Source: Tritrichomonas foetus | Taxonomy: Eukaryota; Parabasalia; Tritrichomonadida; Tritrichomonadidae | Direction: 5' to 3' | Assembly: GCA_001839685.1 (NCBI GenBank) | Contig: MLAK01000618.1 | Location: forward strand, 28,790 to 90,007 | DNA: 61,218 nucleotides | Shown here: positions 61,167-61,218 of the stretch, in pieces | Layout: every line of letters starts with the position of its first letter | Numbering within the stretch: the stretch's first letter is position 1 | Made by a program: the position numbers and the translations under genes | Notes under the pieces: model-generated | Database searches by the model: none | What the model saw: the letters and a program-made list of their open reading frames with translations, nothing else | What the model was told of the DNA's origin: nothing

Positions 61167-61218
61167 AGATGTATACAAACAAAAGTACACAACCTGGAAA
61201 TACGTTTATTTTCATTAA
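61167..61218 (+). mobile_element. Left end of a further TIR element, cut by window end
   Basis: AGATGTATACAAAC at 61167-61180 is identical to the terminus of the two 1.1-kb elements. It is followed by AAAAGTACACAACCTGG, not by their internal sequence. The last 33 bases equal 24359-24391. So this is a related element with a different interior, linking the two repeat families. It continues past the window. Confidence 0.7.

Overview
The window looks like a chromosomal piece from a parabasalid protist, most like Tritrichomonas or Trichomonas. The DNA is very AT-rich. Genes are long single ORFs with no obvious introns. Several ATGs lie 6 to 22 nt downstream of a trichomonad Inr-type TCA(C/T)(T/A) motif. 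The gene content fits: an ankyrin gene, many divergent kinases, an R2R3 Myb, a surface protein with one membrane span, a mariner D,D34D transposon, and a hydrogenase-like iron-sulphur protein fused to a diflavin reductase. The genus is an inference.

Positions 1 to 24357 carry a strong data artefact. Nine-base blocks have been overwritten with A at positions congruent to 3 modulo 47 (3, 50, 97 ... 24349), with occasional skipped slots. These are substitutions, not insertions. The second copy of a transposable element (30597-31692) and the second copy of a tRNA-Gly gene show what was overwritten. The blocks turn plus-strand codons into Lys and minus-strand codons into Phe, and they create false TAA, TAG or TGA codons. 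Looking through them, this part holds a kinase (69-1403), an ankyrin protein (1945-3795), a tetraspanin (4359-4958, -), a kinase (7870-9093), a coiled-coil protein (9460-12399, -), two tRNA-Gly(GCC) genes, a VIT-vWA protein (12732-15073, -), a Rab GTPase (16022-16612), a small membrane protein, an MLF-family protein (17480-18403, -), a kinase (20844-22304) and an acidic coiled-coil protein (22533-23942, -).

Positions 24358 to 32225 are rich in repeats. A pair of about 1.1-kb elements (19434-20530 and 30597-31692, opposite orientation) has 14-bp terminal inverted repeats and 8-bp target duplications. A further related terminus begins at 61167. Short N runs fall inside these repeats. Between them lie an SMP-domain membrane protein and an MGNC-type (probably myristoylated) kinase whose DFG is DFS.

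Positions 32226 to 61218 are gene-dense: a 1059-aa surface protein; a DNAI7/CASC1-like axonemal gene split by a mariner element; a small type I membrane protein; a UBE3A-like HECT ligase; an R2R3 Myb; a chromo plus chromoshadow HP1-like protein; a CLK/DYRK-like kinase; a signal peptide peptidase; a kinase-Sel1-UBR-box gene broken by two 1-nt homopolymer errors; and the 1098-aa hydrogenase-like/CysJ fusion. No operon logic is expected. The genes span signalling, chromatin and transcription, ubiquitin and membrane proteolysis, flagellar motility, and hydrogenosome-type redox metabolism.
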